A DNA stretch of 63,797 bases from Sphaerisporangium rufum (lineage in GTDB: Bacteria; Actinomycetota; Actinomycetes; Streptosporangiales; Streptosporangiaceae), in contig NZ_BOOU01000080.1 of assembly GCF_016863395.1 (NCBI RefSeq), forward strand, positions 1 to 63,797, given 5' to 3'. The stretch's first letter is position 1, and every line of letters starts with the position of its first letter. Below the pieces are notes generated by a model. It made no database searches, had not been told where the DNA came from, and worked only from the letters and a program-made list of their open reading frames with translations. A program made the translations under genes and the position numbers. Below are positions 42,595 through 50,983 of this stretch, one piece after another.

Positions 42595-43518
42595 ATGACA
42601 TCCACCGAACGCCCGCTGAACGGCAAGGTCGCCCTGGTCGCCGGGGCCACCCGCGGCGCCGGGCGGGGCATCGCGCGAGAACTCGGCGCCGCCGGCGCCA
42701 CCGTCTACGTCACCGGGCGCAGCACCCGCGCCGGACGCTCGGAGATCAACCGGCCGGAGACCATCGAGGAGACCGCCGACCTGATCACCGAGGCCGGCGG
42801 CACGGCGGTGGCCGTCCAGGTCGACCACCTCGACCCGGCCCAGGTCCAGGCCCTCGTCGAGCGGATCGACCGCGAGCGGGGCCGGCTGGACATCCTGGTG
42901 AACGACATCTGGGGCGCCGACCACCTGGTCCAGTGGCACACCCCGCTGTGGGAGCACGACCTGGACGCGGGCCTGCGCCTGCTCCGGCTGGCCGTGGAGA
43001 GCCACCTGGTCACCGGCCACCACGCGCTGCGCCTGCTGGTCCGGCGGCCCGGCGGGCTGCACGTCGAGATCACCGACGGGGTGCCGGAGTACAACGACGG
43101 GCACTACCGGCTCACCACGTTCTACGACCTGGCCAAGACCTCGGTCGTCCGCCTCGCCTACGCTCTGGGCGAGGAGCTGCGCGGGCACGGCTGCACCGCC
43201 GTCGCCCTCACCCCCGGCTTCCTGCGCTCGGAGGCGATGCTGGAGACGTTCGGCGTCACCGAGGAGAACTGGCGCGACCACGCCGCCAAGGAGCCCGCCT
43301 TCGGCGTCTCGGAGACCCCGTCCTACGTCGGACGGGCGGTCGCCGCGCTCGCCACCGACCCCGGCGTCGCCCGGTGGAACGGCCAGGGCCTGTCCAGCGG
43401 CGGCCTCGCCCAGGTCTACGGCTTCACCGACCTGGACGGCAGCCGCCCGGACGTCTGGCGCTACCTCGCCGAGGTGGAGGACGGCGGGCGGCAGGCCTCG
43501 CCGGACGAATACCGCTGA
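42595..43518 (+). CDS. Short-chain dehydrogenase/reductase
   Basis: 307 residues, classical SDR fold: nucleotide motif GATRGAGRGIA at about 17-27, VTGRSTR, LVNDIWGAD in place of the usual NNAG, and a Y-x3-K-like FYDLAKTSVVRLA (Tyr and Lys present). Catalytic Ser is replaced in the usual place by HVEITDG. The NDIWG variant marks a subgroup of actinobacterial SDRs. No Shine-Dalgarno is evident. A WYL-type regulator follows after 20 bp, as expected for a regulator-enzyme pair. Substrate unknown. Confidence 0.82.
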   Translation: MTSTERPLNGKVALVAGATRGAGRGIARELGAAGATVYVTGRSTRAGRSEINRPETIEETADLITEAGGTAVAVQVDHLDPAQVQALVERIDRERGRLDILVNDIWGADHLVQWHTPLWEHDLDAGLRLLRLAVESHLVTGHHALRLLVRRPGGLHVEITDGVPEYNDGHYRLTTFYDLAKTSVVRLAYALGEELRGHGCTAVALTPGFLRSEAMLETFGVTEENWRDHAAKEPAFGVSETPSYVGRAVAALATDPGVARWNGQGLSSGGLAQVYGFTDLDGSRPDVWRYLAEVEDGGRQASPDEYR

Positions 43519-43538
43519 CCCCGGGGCACAATCACCGG

Positions 43539-44519
43539 ATGAGGGCGTCGCGGCTGATCTCCCTGCTGCTCCTGCTGCAGTCCAGGGACACCATGACGGC
43601 GGCCGAGCTGGCCGCCGAGCTGGAGGTGTCCGAGCGCACGGTGGCCCGGGACGTGCTGGCGCTGTCGGCGGCCGGCGTGCCGGTGTACGCCGAGCGCGGC
43701 CGGCGCGGCGGCTACCGCCTGCTGGGCGGGTATCGAACCCGGCTGACCGGGCTGAGCCGCCCGGAGGCGGAGGCGCTGTTCCTGTCCGGCCTCGGCGGGC
43801 CGGCCAGGGACATGGGCCTGGCGGACGCCGTGTCGGCCGCCCGGCTCAAGGTGCTGGCCGCGCTGCCGCCCGCGCTGCGGGACGCGTCCGCCCGGGCCGG
43901 GCAGCGCTTCCACCTGGACGCGCCGGGCTGGTTCACCCCGTCCGGGCCGCCGCCGCTGCTGGCCGAGCTGGCGCGCGCGGTCTGGCGGGACCAGGTGGTC
44001 GAGCTGCGCTACCGGCACCGGCGAGAGGTGAGCCGGACCGTCCAGCCGTACGGCCTGGTGCTGAAGAACGGCGTCTGGTATCTGGTGGCGCGGGTTGCCG
44101 GCGACTTCCGCACCTACCGGGTGGACCGCGCGGTCGCCGTCACGCCGGCCAATGCCGGTTTCACCCGGGACGAGAGCTTCGACCTGGTGGCCTACTGGGC
44201 CCAAGGCGTGGCCGACTTCCTGGCCGGCCTGCTGGCCGAGGAGATCACCGTGCGGCTGAGCCCGGACGGGCTGCGCCTGCTCCGCTGGGTGGCCGAGCCG
44301 CCGGCCGTCCGGCGGGCCGGGGAGGCCGCCGGCCCGCCGGATCCGGCGGGGTGGGTGGTCACCCGGCTCCCGGTGGAGTCGCTGGACGTCGCCTACGGCC
44401 AGCTGCTCCGGCTCGGGCCCGAGGCGGAGGTGCTGCGGCCGGCGTCGTTGCGCGCCCGGCTGGCGCGGGCCGCGGCCCGGATGCACGACCGCTACCGGCG
44501 CGCCGGGCCCGCCGGCTGA
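43539..44519 (+). CDS. WYL-domain transcriptional regulator
   Basis: 326 residues. N-terminal DeoR-like winged helix (RLISLLLLLQSRDTMTAAEL, VSERTVARDVLALSAAGVPV), then the WYL domain with QPYGLVLKNGVWYLVARVAGDFRTYRVDRA and a C-terminal WCX extension. WYL domains bind ligands or nucleic acid and control the regulator. Lies 20 bp after the SDR gene on the same strand and probably controls it through the dyad at 42545-42587. Confidence 0.88.
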   Translation: MRASRLISLLLLLQSRDTMTAAELAAELEVSERTVARDVLALSAAGVPVYAERGRRGGYRLLGGYRTRLTGLSRPEAEALFLSGLGGPARDMGLADAVSAARLKVLAALPPALRDASARAGQRFHLDAPGWFTPSGPPPLLAELARAVWRDQVVELRYRHRREVSRTVQPYGLVLKNGVWYLVARVAGDFRTYRVDRAVAVTPANAGFTRDESFDLVAYWAQGVADFLAGLLAEEITVRLSPDGLRLLRWVAEPPAVRRAGEAAGPPDPAGWVVTRLPVESLDVAYGQLLRLGPEAEVLRPASLRARLARAAARMHDRYRRAGPAG

Positions 44520-44600
44520 CCGACCCGACGGGCCGGCCGGCCGACCCGACCGGATAAGCCGACGGGACGGGCCGACGGGACGGGTCCGCCCGGGCTCGCG

Positions 44601-45617
44601 CTATCCGGTCAGCCGCCGGGCGGCCGGGCGCGGACCGGCCGCCCGCAGCCGGCGCCGGTAGGCCGCCGGCGGGATGTCGTAGGCGTCGCGGAAGGCCCGG
44701 GTGAAGTGCGACTCGCTGGGAAACGCCCAGCGGGCGGCGATCGTGCGGACCGGCAGGTGGTCGTGCGCCGGGTCGGCCAGGTCGCGCCGGCAGCGTTCGA
44801 GCCGGCGGCACCGGATCCAGCCCGCCGGGCCGGCCCCCTGCTCCTGGAACAGCTTCTGCAGGTGCCTGGTCGAGATGTGGTGGGCGGCCGCGATGCGCGC
44901 CGGCGTCAGCCCGGGATCGCCCAGATGGTCCTCGATGTAGGCCTTGATCCGCAGGATCAGCGCCTGGCGTCCCCCGTCGATCATCAGCGGACGATCCTCC
45001 TCGTGGGTCAGGACGGCGGCGAGCAGGTCCAGCACGATGCCGGACAGCCGCATCCCGTCGGCCGCGCTGAGCGACTCCGCCTGGTCGAGCGACTGCCTGA
45101 GCAGCCCGGAGAGCAGCGCGCCGACCCCGGTGGCAGCGGGCAGCGGCCGGACGAGCCGGCGTTCCAGCAGCGCGGCGGGAACCGGCAGCAACTCGTGCGG
45201 GAACTGCAGGACCAGACCGTCCGTCAGCGCCCCCGGGTCGTCGCGGCCCGTCCCGTCGGTCGACCACGCCAGAAACGGGCGCGAGGTGTCATAGAGCACC
45301 ATGTCCCCCGGCACTAGCGTGGCCGCGTGGCCGTCCTGGCGCAGCCCCGAGCGGCCGTCCAGCGCGATGGACAGCTGGTAGAGCCCGGATTCGGACCGGC
45401 GGATGCGCTGGCGGGTGCGCCGCGCCTCGAACGGCGAGCACCGTACCCGGGACACCTGGACCAGGCCCAGGTCGACCATCCGCATCTCCGCGGTGAAGTG
45501 GTCGGCGTGCCGGCTGCGCGCGTCCACCGAGACCACCGAACGCCCTACCGCCTCCCACCAGAAGGCGAACCGCTCATCGGCCGGCAGATCGTCCAGCCGT
45601 ATCGTCTGAGAAAGCAC
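44601..45617 (-). CDS. AraC-family transcriptional regulator
   Basis: 338 residues from GTG 45617. The N-terminal sensor domain is of the AraC_binding_2 type (IRLDDLPADERFAFWWEAVG, where this family usually begins). C-terminal double HTH: LTPARIAAAHHISTRHLQKLFQEQG and LPVRTIAARWAFPSESHFTRAFRDAYDIPPAAYRRR. The frame runs on to 45737, but family alignment favours 45617. A 12-bp direct repeat overlapping a TTGACA lies about 135-170 bp upstream and suggests autoregulation. Confidence 0.88.
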   Translation of the reverse strand: MLSQTIRLDDLPADERFAFWWEAVGRSVVSVDARSRHADHFTAEMRMVDLGLVQVSRVRCSPFEARRTRQRIRRSESGLYQLSIALDGRSGLRQDGHAATLVPGDMVLYDTSRPFLAWSTDGTGRDDPGALTDGLVLQFPHELLPVPAALLERRLVRPLPAATGVGALLSGLLRQSLDQAESLSAADGMRLSGIVLDLLAAVLTHEEDRPLMIDGGRQALILRIKAYIEDHLGDPGLTPARIAAAHHISTRHLQKLFQEQGAGPAGWIRCRRLERCRRDLADPAHDHLPVRTIAARWAFPSESHFTRAFRDAYDIPPAAYRRRLRAAGPRPAARRLTG

Positions 45618-45753
45618 GCTCCTGCCCCCTAGGACCGTCCCGTCGACCGAGGCCAGGACGACCGCCGGATGCGCGTCCTCATCCGGACGGCCGCCCATGG
45701 CCGCGAGTCTCGGCGGCGCCACCCGTCGCCGCAACACCTTTCAGTACTGCCTT

Positions 45754-45787
45754 AAACCCCATGATGAACGATGTCAAACCCCATGAT
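45754..45787 (-). promoter_or_regulatory. Direct-repeat operator and -35 element upstream of the AraC gene
   Basis: AAACCCCATGAT is repeated exactly at 45754-45765 and 45776-45787, 22 bp apart (two helical turns), the classic half-site spacing of AraC-type activators. On the minus strand a perfect -35, TTGACA, spans 45777-45772 and overlaps the upstream repeat. A -10 would fall near 45753, where only a weak match is seen, typical of an activated promoter. Confidence 0.6.
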
Positions 45788-45818
45788 CAATAATGAAATG
45801 GTGTCGCGTGCCACGGCG

Positions 45819-46817
45819 TCACGTCAACGCGGGCGGCGTGCCTCCGTCCCTGGCCGGGCCGCCGGCGCCGGTGAAGGTGCGGGCCAGGTGGCGGCCGATG
45901 TCGTCCAGGGCTCGCCGGGCGGCCGACAGGGCGCCGGGGAAGTTCAGGAACGCGTGCATCGTGTCCGCGTACTCGACGTACTCCACCGCCACCCCGGCCT
46001 CGCGCAGGCGCCGGGCGTACTCGCGGGCGTCGTCCCGCAGCGGGTCGCGCCCGGCGCCGAGCACCAGCGCCGGCGGCAGGTTCCGCAGGTCCGCGGCGCG
46101 CAGCGGCGCCGCGTGCGGACCGGCCGCCCGGCCGGCCAGGTACTGGTCGCGGTACCACTCCGCGGTCCGGGAGCTTAGGAACACCCCCTCGAAGAGCCGC
46201 CACGACTCGGTGCCGGCCCGGAAGTCGAGCCACGGATAGCACAACACCTGGGCGGCCACCCGCGGCCCGCCGCGCTCCCGGGCGAGCAGGCAGGCCGCGG
46301 CGGCGAGGTTGCCGCCGGCGCTCTGCCCGCCGATCGCGATCCGCCCGTCCCCGCCGAGCGCGCCGCCGTCCCCGGCCAGCCGGCACAGCGCGTCGAAGGT
46401 GTCGTCCAGCGCCGCCGGGAACGGGTGTTCCGGGGCGAGCCGGTAGTCCAGCGAGACCACGACGCACCCGCCGCGCCGGGCCAGGGCCGCGCAGGCCGCG
46501 TCGATGTCGTCCAGCGTGCCGCCGACGAAGCCGCCGCCGTGCAGCCACAGCAGCAGCGGGAGCGGCCGCGGCGGGCCGTCCCGGTAGACCCGGACCGGGA
46601 CCGGCGGCGCGGCGCCGCGCGGCAGCAGCAGATCCGCGCGGACGGCGACCGGCTCCGGCCGGCCGGCGAGCGCGGGATCGGCCCGGCCGGCCCGGGCGGC
46701 CCGCAGTTTCTCGTAGGTCATGGGCTCGCCGTCGTCCGAGCCGAACCCGGCCAGCAGCGCGTCGGTCTCCGGACCGAACCGCGGGTCGTCCAGGACGCGG
46801 GTGCGCATCACGGTCAC
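45819..46817 (-). CDS. Alpha/beta hydrolase, HSL-like esterase
   Basis: 332 residues. Hormone-sensitive-lipase family: oxyanion-hole HGGG at 93-96, nucleophile S166 in GQSAGGN, acid D258 in GAGRDPLRDD, and H288 in DTMHAF; YRLAPEHPFPAAL is the family fingerprint. Cytosolic carboxylesterase. GTG 46817 overlaps the DinB-like gene by 4 bases; ATG 46808 is an alternative. Confidence 0.9.
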   Translation of the reverse strand: MTVMRTRVLDDPRFGPETDALLAGFGSDDGEPMTYEKLRAARAGRADPALAGRPEPVAVRADLLLPRGAAPPVPVRVYRDGPPRPLPLLLWLHGGGFVGGTLDDIDAACAALARRGGCVVVSLDYRLAPEHPFPAALDDTFDALCRLAGDGGALGGDGRIAIGGQSAGGNLAAAACLLARERGGPRVAAQVLCYPWLDFRAGTESWRLFEGVFLSSRTAEWYRDQYLAGRAAGPHAAPLRAADLRNLPPALVLGAGRDPLRDDAREYARRLREAGVAVEYVEYADTMHAFLNFPGALSAARRALDDIGRHLARTFTGAGGPARDGGTPPALT

Positions 46818-47395
46818 CGCCCGTCCGGCACGGCCGGGACGGCCGCCATCTCGGCCGACCGGCCCAGGTGGATCGCGGCGTGCCAGTACGGCACGGCACC
46901 CGGCACGGACATGGCGTACTGCGCCAGCGCCCCGAGGCTGGTCGCCCGCTCATGGTCGACGGCCGGCCGGGCGTGCCACTCCTCGCCGTAGCCGGTCAGC
47001 TCGGCCAGCAGCGCGTGCCGCACGGTGGTGAACCGGTGGCTCAGCAGCTCCAGCGGCAGCTCGCGGCCGGCCAGCACGCCGGACCGGTTCAGCAGGCGCC
47101 CCGCCTCCGGCGTCTCCCACCGGGCGGCCAGGCTCCAGTGCCCCCGCCCCAGACGCGCCTCGGTGAGCACCGACAGGTTGATCTCGTCCCACATCAGCAC
47201 GTGCGCCACCAGGTCGTGCAGCGACTCGCAGAAGTCGCCGAGCGGGCCGGCCTCGACCTGGTAGGGGGCCGCCAGCTCGGCGGCCTCCCGGCCCGAGATC
47301 TCGGCCAGCAGCAGCTCCCGGTCCAGCCTGACCCGCCGGGCCGCCTCGCCCGCCGGCAGGACGCCCTCCCGGGTCTCCGTCCCGTGCTCCCCCAT
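46814..47395 (-). CDS. DinB/maleylpyruvate isomerase-like four-helix protein (ClbS/DfsB type)
   Basis: 193 residues. Helical bundle with metal-site-like histidines in SLHDLVAHVLMWDE and PYWHAAIHLG, the pattern of the DinB/ClbS superfamily of thiol- or metal-dependent small-molecule and resistance enzymes. Coupled to the downstream esterase by a GTGA overlap. Specific role unknown. Confidence 0.65.
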   Translation of the reverse strand: MGEHGTETREGVLPAGEAARRVRLDRELLLAEISGREAAELAAPYQVEAGPLGDFCESLHDLVAHVLMWDEINLSVLTEARLGRGHWSLAARWETPEAGRLLNRSGVLAGRELPLELLSHRFTTVRHALLAELTGYGEEWHARPAVDHERATSLGALAQYAMSVPGAVPYWHAAIHLGRSAEMAAVPAVPDGR

Positions 47396-47500
47396 GATCG
47401 CTCCCTCCGGCCGGACGCGCGCGGTCCGGCCACCCCATGCAAGGGCACGGCGGCGCGGCGGCCGAGCGGGCTGACGAGATCCGGCAATCGTCCGCGGGGT

Positions 47501-48541
47501 TCAGCGGAGCAGCAGGCGGGCCAGGTCGGTGCCGAGCGCCTCCACCACGTCCAGGTCGACGACGTACCGCACGTACCGCCCCTGGCGCGCGGTGCGCACC
47601 AGGCCGGCGGCGGCCAGCGCGCGCAGATGCCGGGTGACCTGCGTGGGGTCCATCCGCCACAGCATCGCGATCTCCCCGGCGGTCCGCGGCTCGCCGGCGA
47701 TCGCCCGGCACACCTCCAGCCGGCCCGCGTTGCCGAGCACCGCCAGCCGGTCCAGCACGTCGGCGGCCGGCGGCACCGGACCGGGGTCGGGCGCGATGCC
47801 GTGGATCAGCAGGACCGGCTCGCCCGGCACGTCGGCGACGTAGACGTGCGGGTGGACGAAGGTGCTCGGCGCGACGGCCAGCCCGCGCCGGCCCACGTCG
47901 TGCCGCTTGCTGAGCACCTTGGCGATCACCGCGCCGTCGCCGCGCGGCGTCACCGCCGGGCCGAGCGAGGCCAGCGCGGCGGCCGGCCCGAGCCGGTGCA
48001 GCGTGTCCTCGATCTGCCGGGCGCGGGCGACCAGCGGCGGCCGCGCGGCCCGCCACTCGTGGTCGAACCACTCCCGCCCGGCGTCCCGCAGGAAGTCCAG
48101 GAACCGGGCGGCCGCCTCGCCGGGCCGGTCGATCAGGTCGTCGACCAGCGCGCCCACCGCGGCGCCCCGCGACCTCGCCCACCGGCGGGCGACGGCGGGA
48201 TCGTCCACCCCCGACACCGGCCGCAGCAGATCGCGGGCCAGCCGGCGGGCGGGGACGCGGCGCAGCCACTCCACCTGCTCGGCCAGGACGCCCGCGGCCG
48301 GGGTGCCCGCCCGGACGAACGGCGTGGCCCGGATGGCCTGCGTCGCCCAGGCCCAGGCCCGGGTGCGCTCGGCCAGGTCGGGGCTCATCCGGGCCCGCAC
48401 CTCCGCCGCCCACCGCGCCCGCCCGTGATGCTCGGGCCCGGCCAGCACGTGCAGGGCCGAACCGAGCTCGACCAGCGGCGAGACGATCAGCTGGAAGCGG
48501 CCGGCCGGGAGCGCGGCCAGGCCGGCGAGAACCGTCGGCAT
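47501..48541 (-). CDS. ArsR-type regulator with DUF5937 domain
   Basis: 346 residues. The N-terminal three quarters (SPLVELGSALHVLAGPEHHG, and further RW-rich helices) match DUF5937; the C-terminal winged helix is ArsR-like (LDRLAVLGNAGRLEVCRAI, RTAGEIAMLWRMDPTQVTRHLRALAAAGLVRTARQGRYVRYVVD). ATG 48541 is preferred to 48559. Target unknown; the neighbouring hydrolase operon is the nearest candidate. Confidence 0.82.
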   Translation of the reverse strand: MPTVLAGLAALPAGRFQLIVSPLVELGSALHVLAGPEHHGRARWAAEVRARMSPDLAERTRAWAWATQAIRATPFVRAGTPAAGVLAEQVEWLRRVPARRLARDLLRPVSGVDDPAVARRWARSRGAAVGALVDDLIDRPGEAAARFLDFLRDAGREWFDHEWRAARPPLVARARQIEDTLHRLGPAAALASLGPAVTPRGDGAVIAKVLSKRHDVGRRGLAVAPSTFVHPHVYVADVPGEPVLLIHGIAPDPGPVPPAADVLDRLAVLGNAGRLEVCRAIAGEPRTAGEIAMLWRMDPTQVTRHLRALAAAGLVRTARQGRYVRYVVDLDVVEALGTDLARLLLR

Positions 48542-48584
48542 GCCCTCATTCCACCGCACGCCCGGCCCGAGCCCGGCACCGGAG

Positions 48585-48920
48585 TCAGTCGCGCGGGATG
48601 GCCTCGATGGTCGCCATGTGGCGATGCCCCCAGTCGCCGAGCGGGATGAGGGCCTCGTTCAGCGACCGGCCGAACTCGGTGAGGGAGTACTCCACCTTGG
48701 GCGGCACCTGCCGGTGGACCTCGCGGTGCACCAGCCCGTAGACCTCCATCTCGCGGAGCTGCTGGATGAGCATCTTCTCGCTGATCCCGGAGATGCTCCG
48801 GCGCAGCTCGCCGAACCGCAGCGGCTCGCGATGCAGCGCCCAGAGGATCAGCGCCTTCCACTTGCCGCCCACCACGTCGACGGCCGCGTCCAGCCCGCAG
48901 TTGTACGTCCGCTTCTTCAT
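48585..48920 (-). CDS. HxlR-family transcriptional regulator
   Basis: 111 residues, the usual length. Conserved Cys (TYNCGLDAAVDVVGGKWK, C8) that in HypR/QorR-like members senses thiol-reactive compounds, then LRFGELRRSISGISEKMLIQQLREME and DLVHREV-like wing. It diverges from two imine-reductase-like genes across a repeat-rich 147-bp region, the standard layout for an HxlR regulator and its oxidoreductase target. Confidence 0.92.
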   Translation of the reverse strand: MKKRTYNCGLDAAVDVVGGKWKALILWALHREPLRFGELRRSISGISEKMLIQQLREMEVYGLVHREVHRQVPPKVEYSLTEFGRSLNEALIPLGDWGHRHMATIEAIPRD

Positions 48921-48933
48921 CGAACCGCCGTCC

Positions 48934-48975
48934 TACTTACCAAAAGGTAGGTACCTGACTAAATAGTAGGTACTT
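48934..48975. promoter_or_regulatory. Putative HxlR operator/promoter
   Basis: TACTTACC (48934-48941) and GGTAGGTA (48946-48953) form an imperfect inverted repeat (7 of 8); TAGGTAC occurs again at 48967-48973, 18 bp on. A plus-strand TTACCA (48937-48942) and TAAATA (48960-48965) with 17-bp spacing could be the promoter of the oxidoreductase genes and would be covered by the repeats. Confidence 0.5.
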
Positions 48976-49067
48976 GAGGTTATCGCAGCAGGACCGGCAG
49001 GATCGGGAACGTCCCGCCCGGGCCCGCCGGGACGTCCTTCACCCTGCTTTTCCTTCCGAACGGAGCA

Positions 49068-49958
49068 ATGATGTCTGGCGAGAACCGCCCGCCGGTGACG
49101 GTCATCGGCCTGGGCGCGATGGGCACGGCGCTCGCGGGGGCGTTCCTGGACCGCGGCCACCCCACGACGGTGTGGAACCGGACCGGCGGCAAGGCCGCCC
49201 CGCTCGCCGCCCGGGGCGCGACGGTGGCCGCCACCGCGGCCGGCGCCCTCGCGGCGAGCCCGCTGACCGTGGTCTGCGTGCTGGACGACCGCGCCGTGCA
49301 CGAGGCGCTCGATCCGGTGGCGGGCGCGCTGGCCGGTCGCACCCTGGTCAACCTCACCAACAGCACCCCCGAGCAGGCCCGGGCCACCGCCCGGTGGGCG
49401 CGGGAGCGCGGCGCCGGATACCTGGACGGCGGCATCATGGCCGTCCCGCCGATGATCGGCCGTCCGGAGTCCCTCATCCTGTACAGCGGTCCGGCCGCCA
49501 CCTTCGACGCCCACCTGGCCACCCTTTCGGTCCTCGGCTCGCCGATGTACCTGGGCGAGGACGACGGCCGGGCCGCGCTGTACGACATCGCGCTGCTCGG
49601 CGCCATGTACGGCATGTTCGGCGGCTACCTGAACGCCGTCGCGCTCACCCGCGCGGCCGGCGTCCCGGCCACCGAGTTGACCCCGCTCATCGTCTCCTGG
49701 CTGCAGGCCATGCTCACCGGCCTGCCGCGGATGGCGAAGGGGGTGGACGCCGGCGACCACGCGGCGGCCGCCTCCAACGTCCGGATGCAGGCCCTGGGCT
49801 ACGTCAACCTGCTGGACACCGCACGCGACCAGGGCGTCCGCACCGAACTGATGGCCCCCATGGGCGAGTTGCTGGACCGCGCCGTGGCGGCCGGCCGCGG
49901 CGAAGGCGACCTGTCCGGCCTGGTGGACCTGCTGCGCGCGCCGGAGGGAACCCGATGA
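49068..49958 (+). CDS. NADPH-dependent imine reductase-like oxidoreductase (copy 1)
   Basis: 296 residues. 6-phosphogluconate-dehydrogenase-like N-terminal domain with GLGAMGTALAGAFL at 14-27 and VWNRT, the NADPH-selective form found in imine reductases; VLDD, LDGGIMAVPPMIG and a helical C-terminal dimerisation domain (ALYDIALLGAMYGMFGGYLNA) follow the IRED pattern, with D/Y candidates for proton donation. ATG 49068 has a second Met next to it. Divergent from HxlR, and followed by a paralogue with 4-base overlap. Confidence 0.82.
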   Translation: MMSGENRPPVTVIGLGAMGTALAGAFLDRGHPTTVWNRTGGKAAPLAARGATVAATAAGALAASPLTVVCVLDDRAVHEALDPVAGALAGRTLVNLTNSTPEQARATARWARERGAGYLDGGIMAVPPMIGRPESLILYSGPAATFDAHLATLSVLGSPMYLGEDDGRAALYDIALLGAMYGMFGGYLNAVALTRAAGVPATELTPLIVSWLQAMLTGLPRMAKGVDAGDHAAAASNVRMQALGYVNLLDTARDQGVRTELMAPMGELLDRAVAAGRGEGDLSGLVDLLRAPEGTR

Positions 49959-50860
49959 CGAACGGGAAACCCGCTCCGGTCACCGTCCTCGGCCTCGGCC
50001 CGATGGGCCGCGCGCTGGCCGGCGCCTTCCTGGCCGCCGGCCACCCCACCACGGTCTGGAACCGCACCGCGGCCCGCGCCGCCGAACTCGCCGCCCGCGG
50101 GGCCGCGACCGCGCCGACCGCCGCCGCGGCGGCCGCGACGAGCCCGCTGGTCATCGCCTGCGTGCTCGACTACGCCGCCATACACGAGATCGTCGAACCG
50201 GCGGCGGGGGCGCTGCGCGGGCGCACCCTGGTGAACCTCACCGCCGACACCCCCGAGCGTGCCCGGTGGACCGCGGGATGGGCGGCGGAGCACGGCGTCG
50301 GCTACCTCGACGGCGCCATCATGACCCCGGTGGCGAGCATCGGCGGGCCGGGCGCCGTCGTGCTCTACAGCGGGCCGGAGAAGCTCTACCAGGCGCACCG
50401 CGCGACGCTGGCGGCCATCGGCGGCACCGCCGCCCACCTCGGCGCCGACCCGGGACGGGCCGCGGCGCACGACGTGGCGCTGCTCGACCTGTTCTGGACG
50501 TCGATGAGCGGCCTGGTGCACGCCTTCGCCCTGGCCCGCGCCGAGGGCATCGCGGCCCGCGAGCTGGCCCCGCTGGCCAAGGGCATCGGCGCGCTGCTGC
50601 CGCCCATCATCGAGGAGTACGCCGGGCACGTCGACGAGGGCCGGCACCCGGGGGACGATTCGACCATCGGGTCCGCCGCGGCCGGTATCCGGCACGTCAT
50701 CGAGGCGGCGGCGGCCCGCGGCCTGGACACCGGGGTGCTGGACGCCGCCGCGGCGGTCGCCCGCCGGGCCATCGACGCCGGCCACGGCACCGACGGCTTC
50801 TCCCTGCTGGCCGAGACCCTCACCGGGCCGCCGGCGGCCCCCCGTCCCGTCCCGGCCTGA
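49955..50860 (+). CDS. NADPH-dependent imine reductase-like oxidoreductase (copy 2)
   Basis: 301 residues. Paralogous to the preceding gene along its whole length (GLGPMGRALAGAFLAAGHPTTVWNRT; YLDGAIMTPVASIGG; HDVALLDLFWTSMSGLVHA). The catalytic-helix region differs (FWTSM instead of MYGMF), so the substrate probably differs. ATGA overlap with copy 1 means coupled expression. The pair may form homo- or heterodimers, since IRED active sites lie at the dimer interface. Confidence 0.82.
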   Translation: MTNGKPAPVTVLGLGPMGRALAGAFLAAGHPTTVWNRTAARAAELAARGAATAPTAAAAAATSPLVIACVLDYAAIHEIVEPAAGALRGRTLVNLTADTPERARWTAGWAAEHGVGYLDGAIMTPVASIGGPGAVVLYSGPEKLYQAHRATLAAIGGTAAHLGADPGRAAAHDVALLDLFWTSMSGLVHAFALARAEGIAARELAPLAKGIGALLPPIIEEYAGHVDEGRHPGDDSTIGSAAAGIRHVIEAAAARGLDTGVLDAAAAVARRAIDAGHGTDGFSLLAETLTGPPAAPRPVPA

Positions 50861-50946
50861 CCGCGGGCCCGGCCCGACCGCGGACCCGGCACGGCGGCGG
50901 GGACCGTTCTGTCGGTCGCCGCGGGTAGCGTTTCCGACCCTGAACC

Positions 50947-50969
50947 ACCACCGCGCACATAGCGGTGGT
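50947..50969 (+). promoter_or_regulatory. Hairpin in the leader of the dienelactone hydrolase-like gene
   Basis: ACCACCGC (50947-50954) and GCGGTGGT (50962-50969), a perfect 8-bp stem with a 7-base loop, lies five bases upstream of the GGAG ribosome-binding site. It is either an operator dyad or an RNA structure. Confidence 0.4.
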
Positions 50970-50983
50970 CGAAAGGAGTCACC

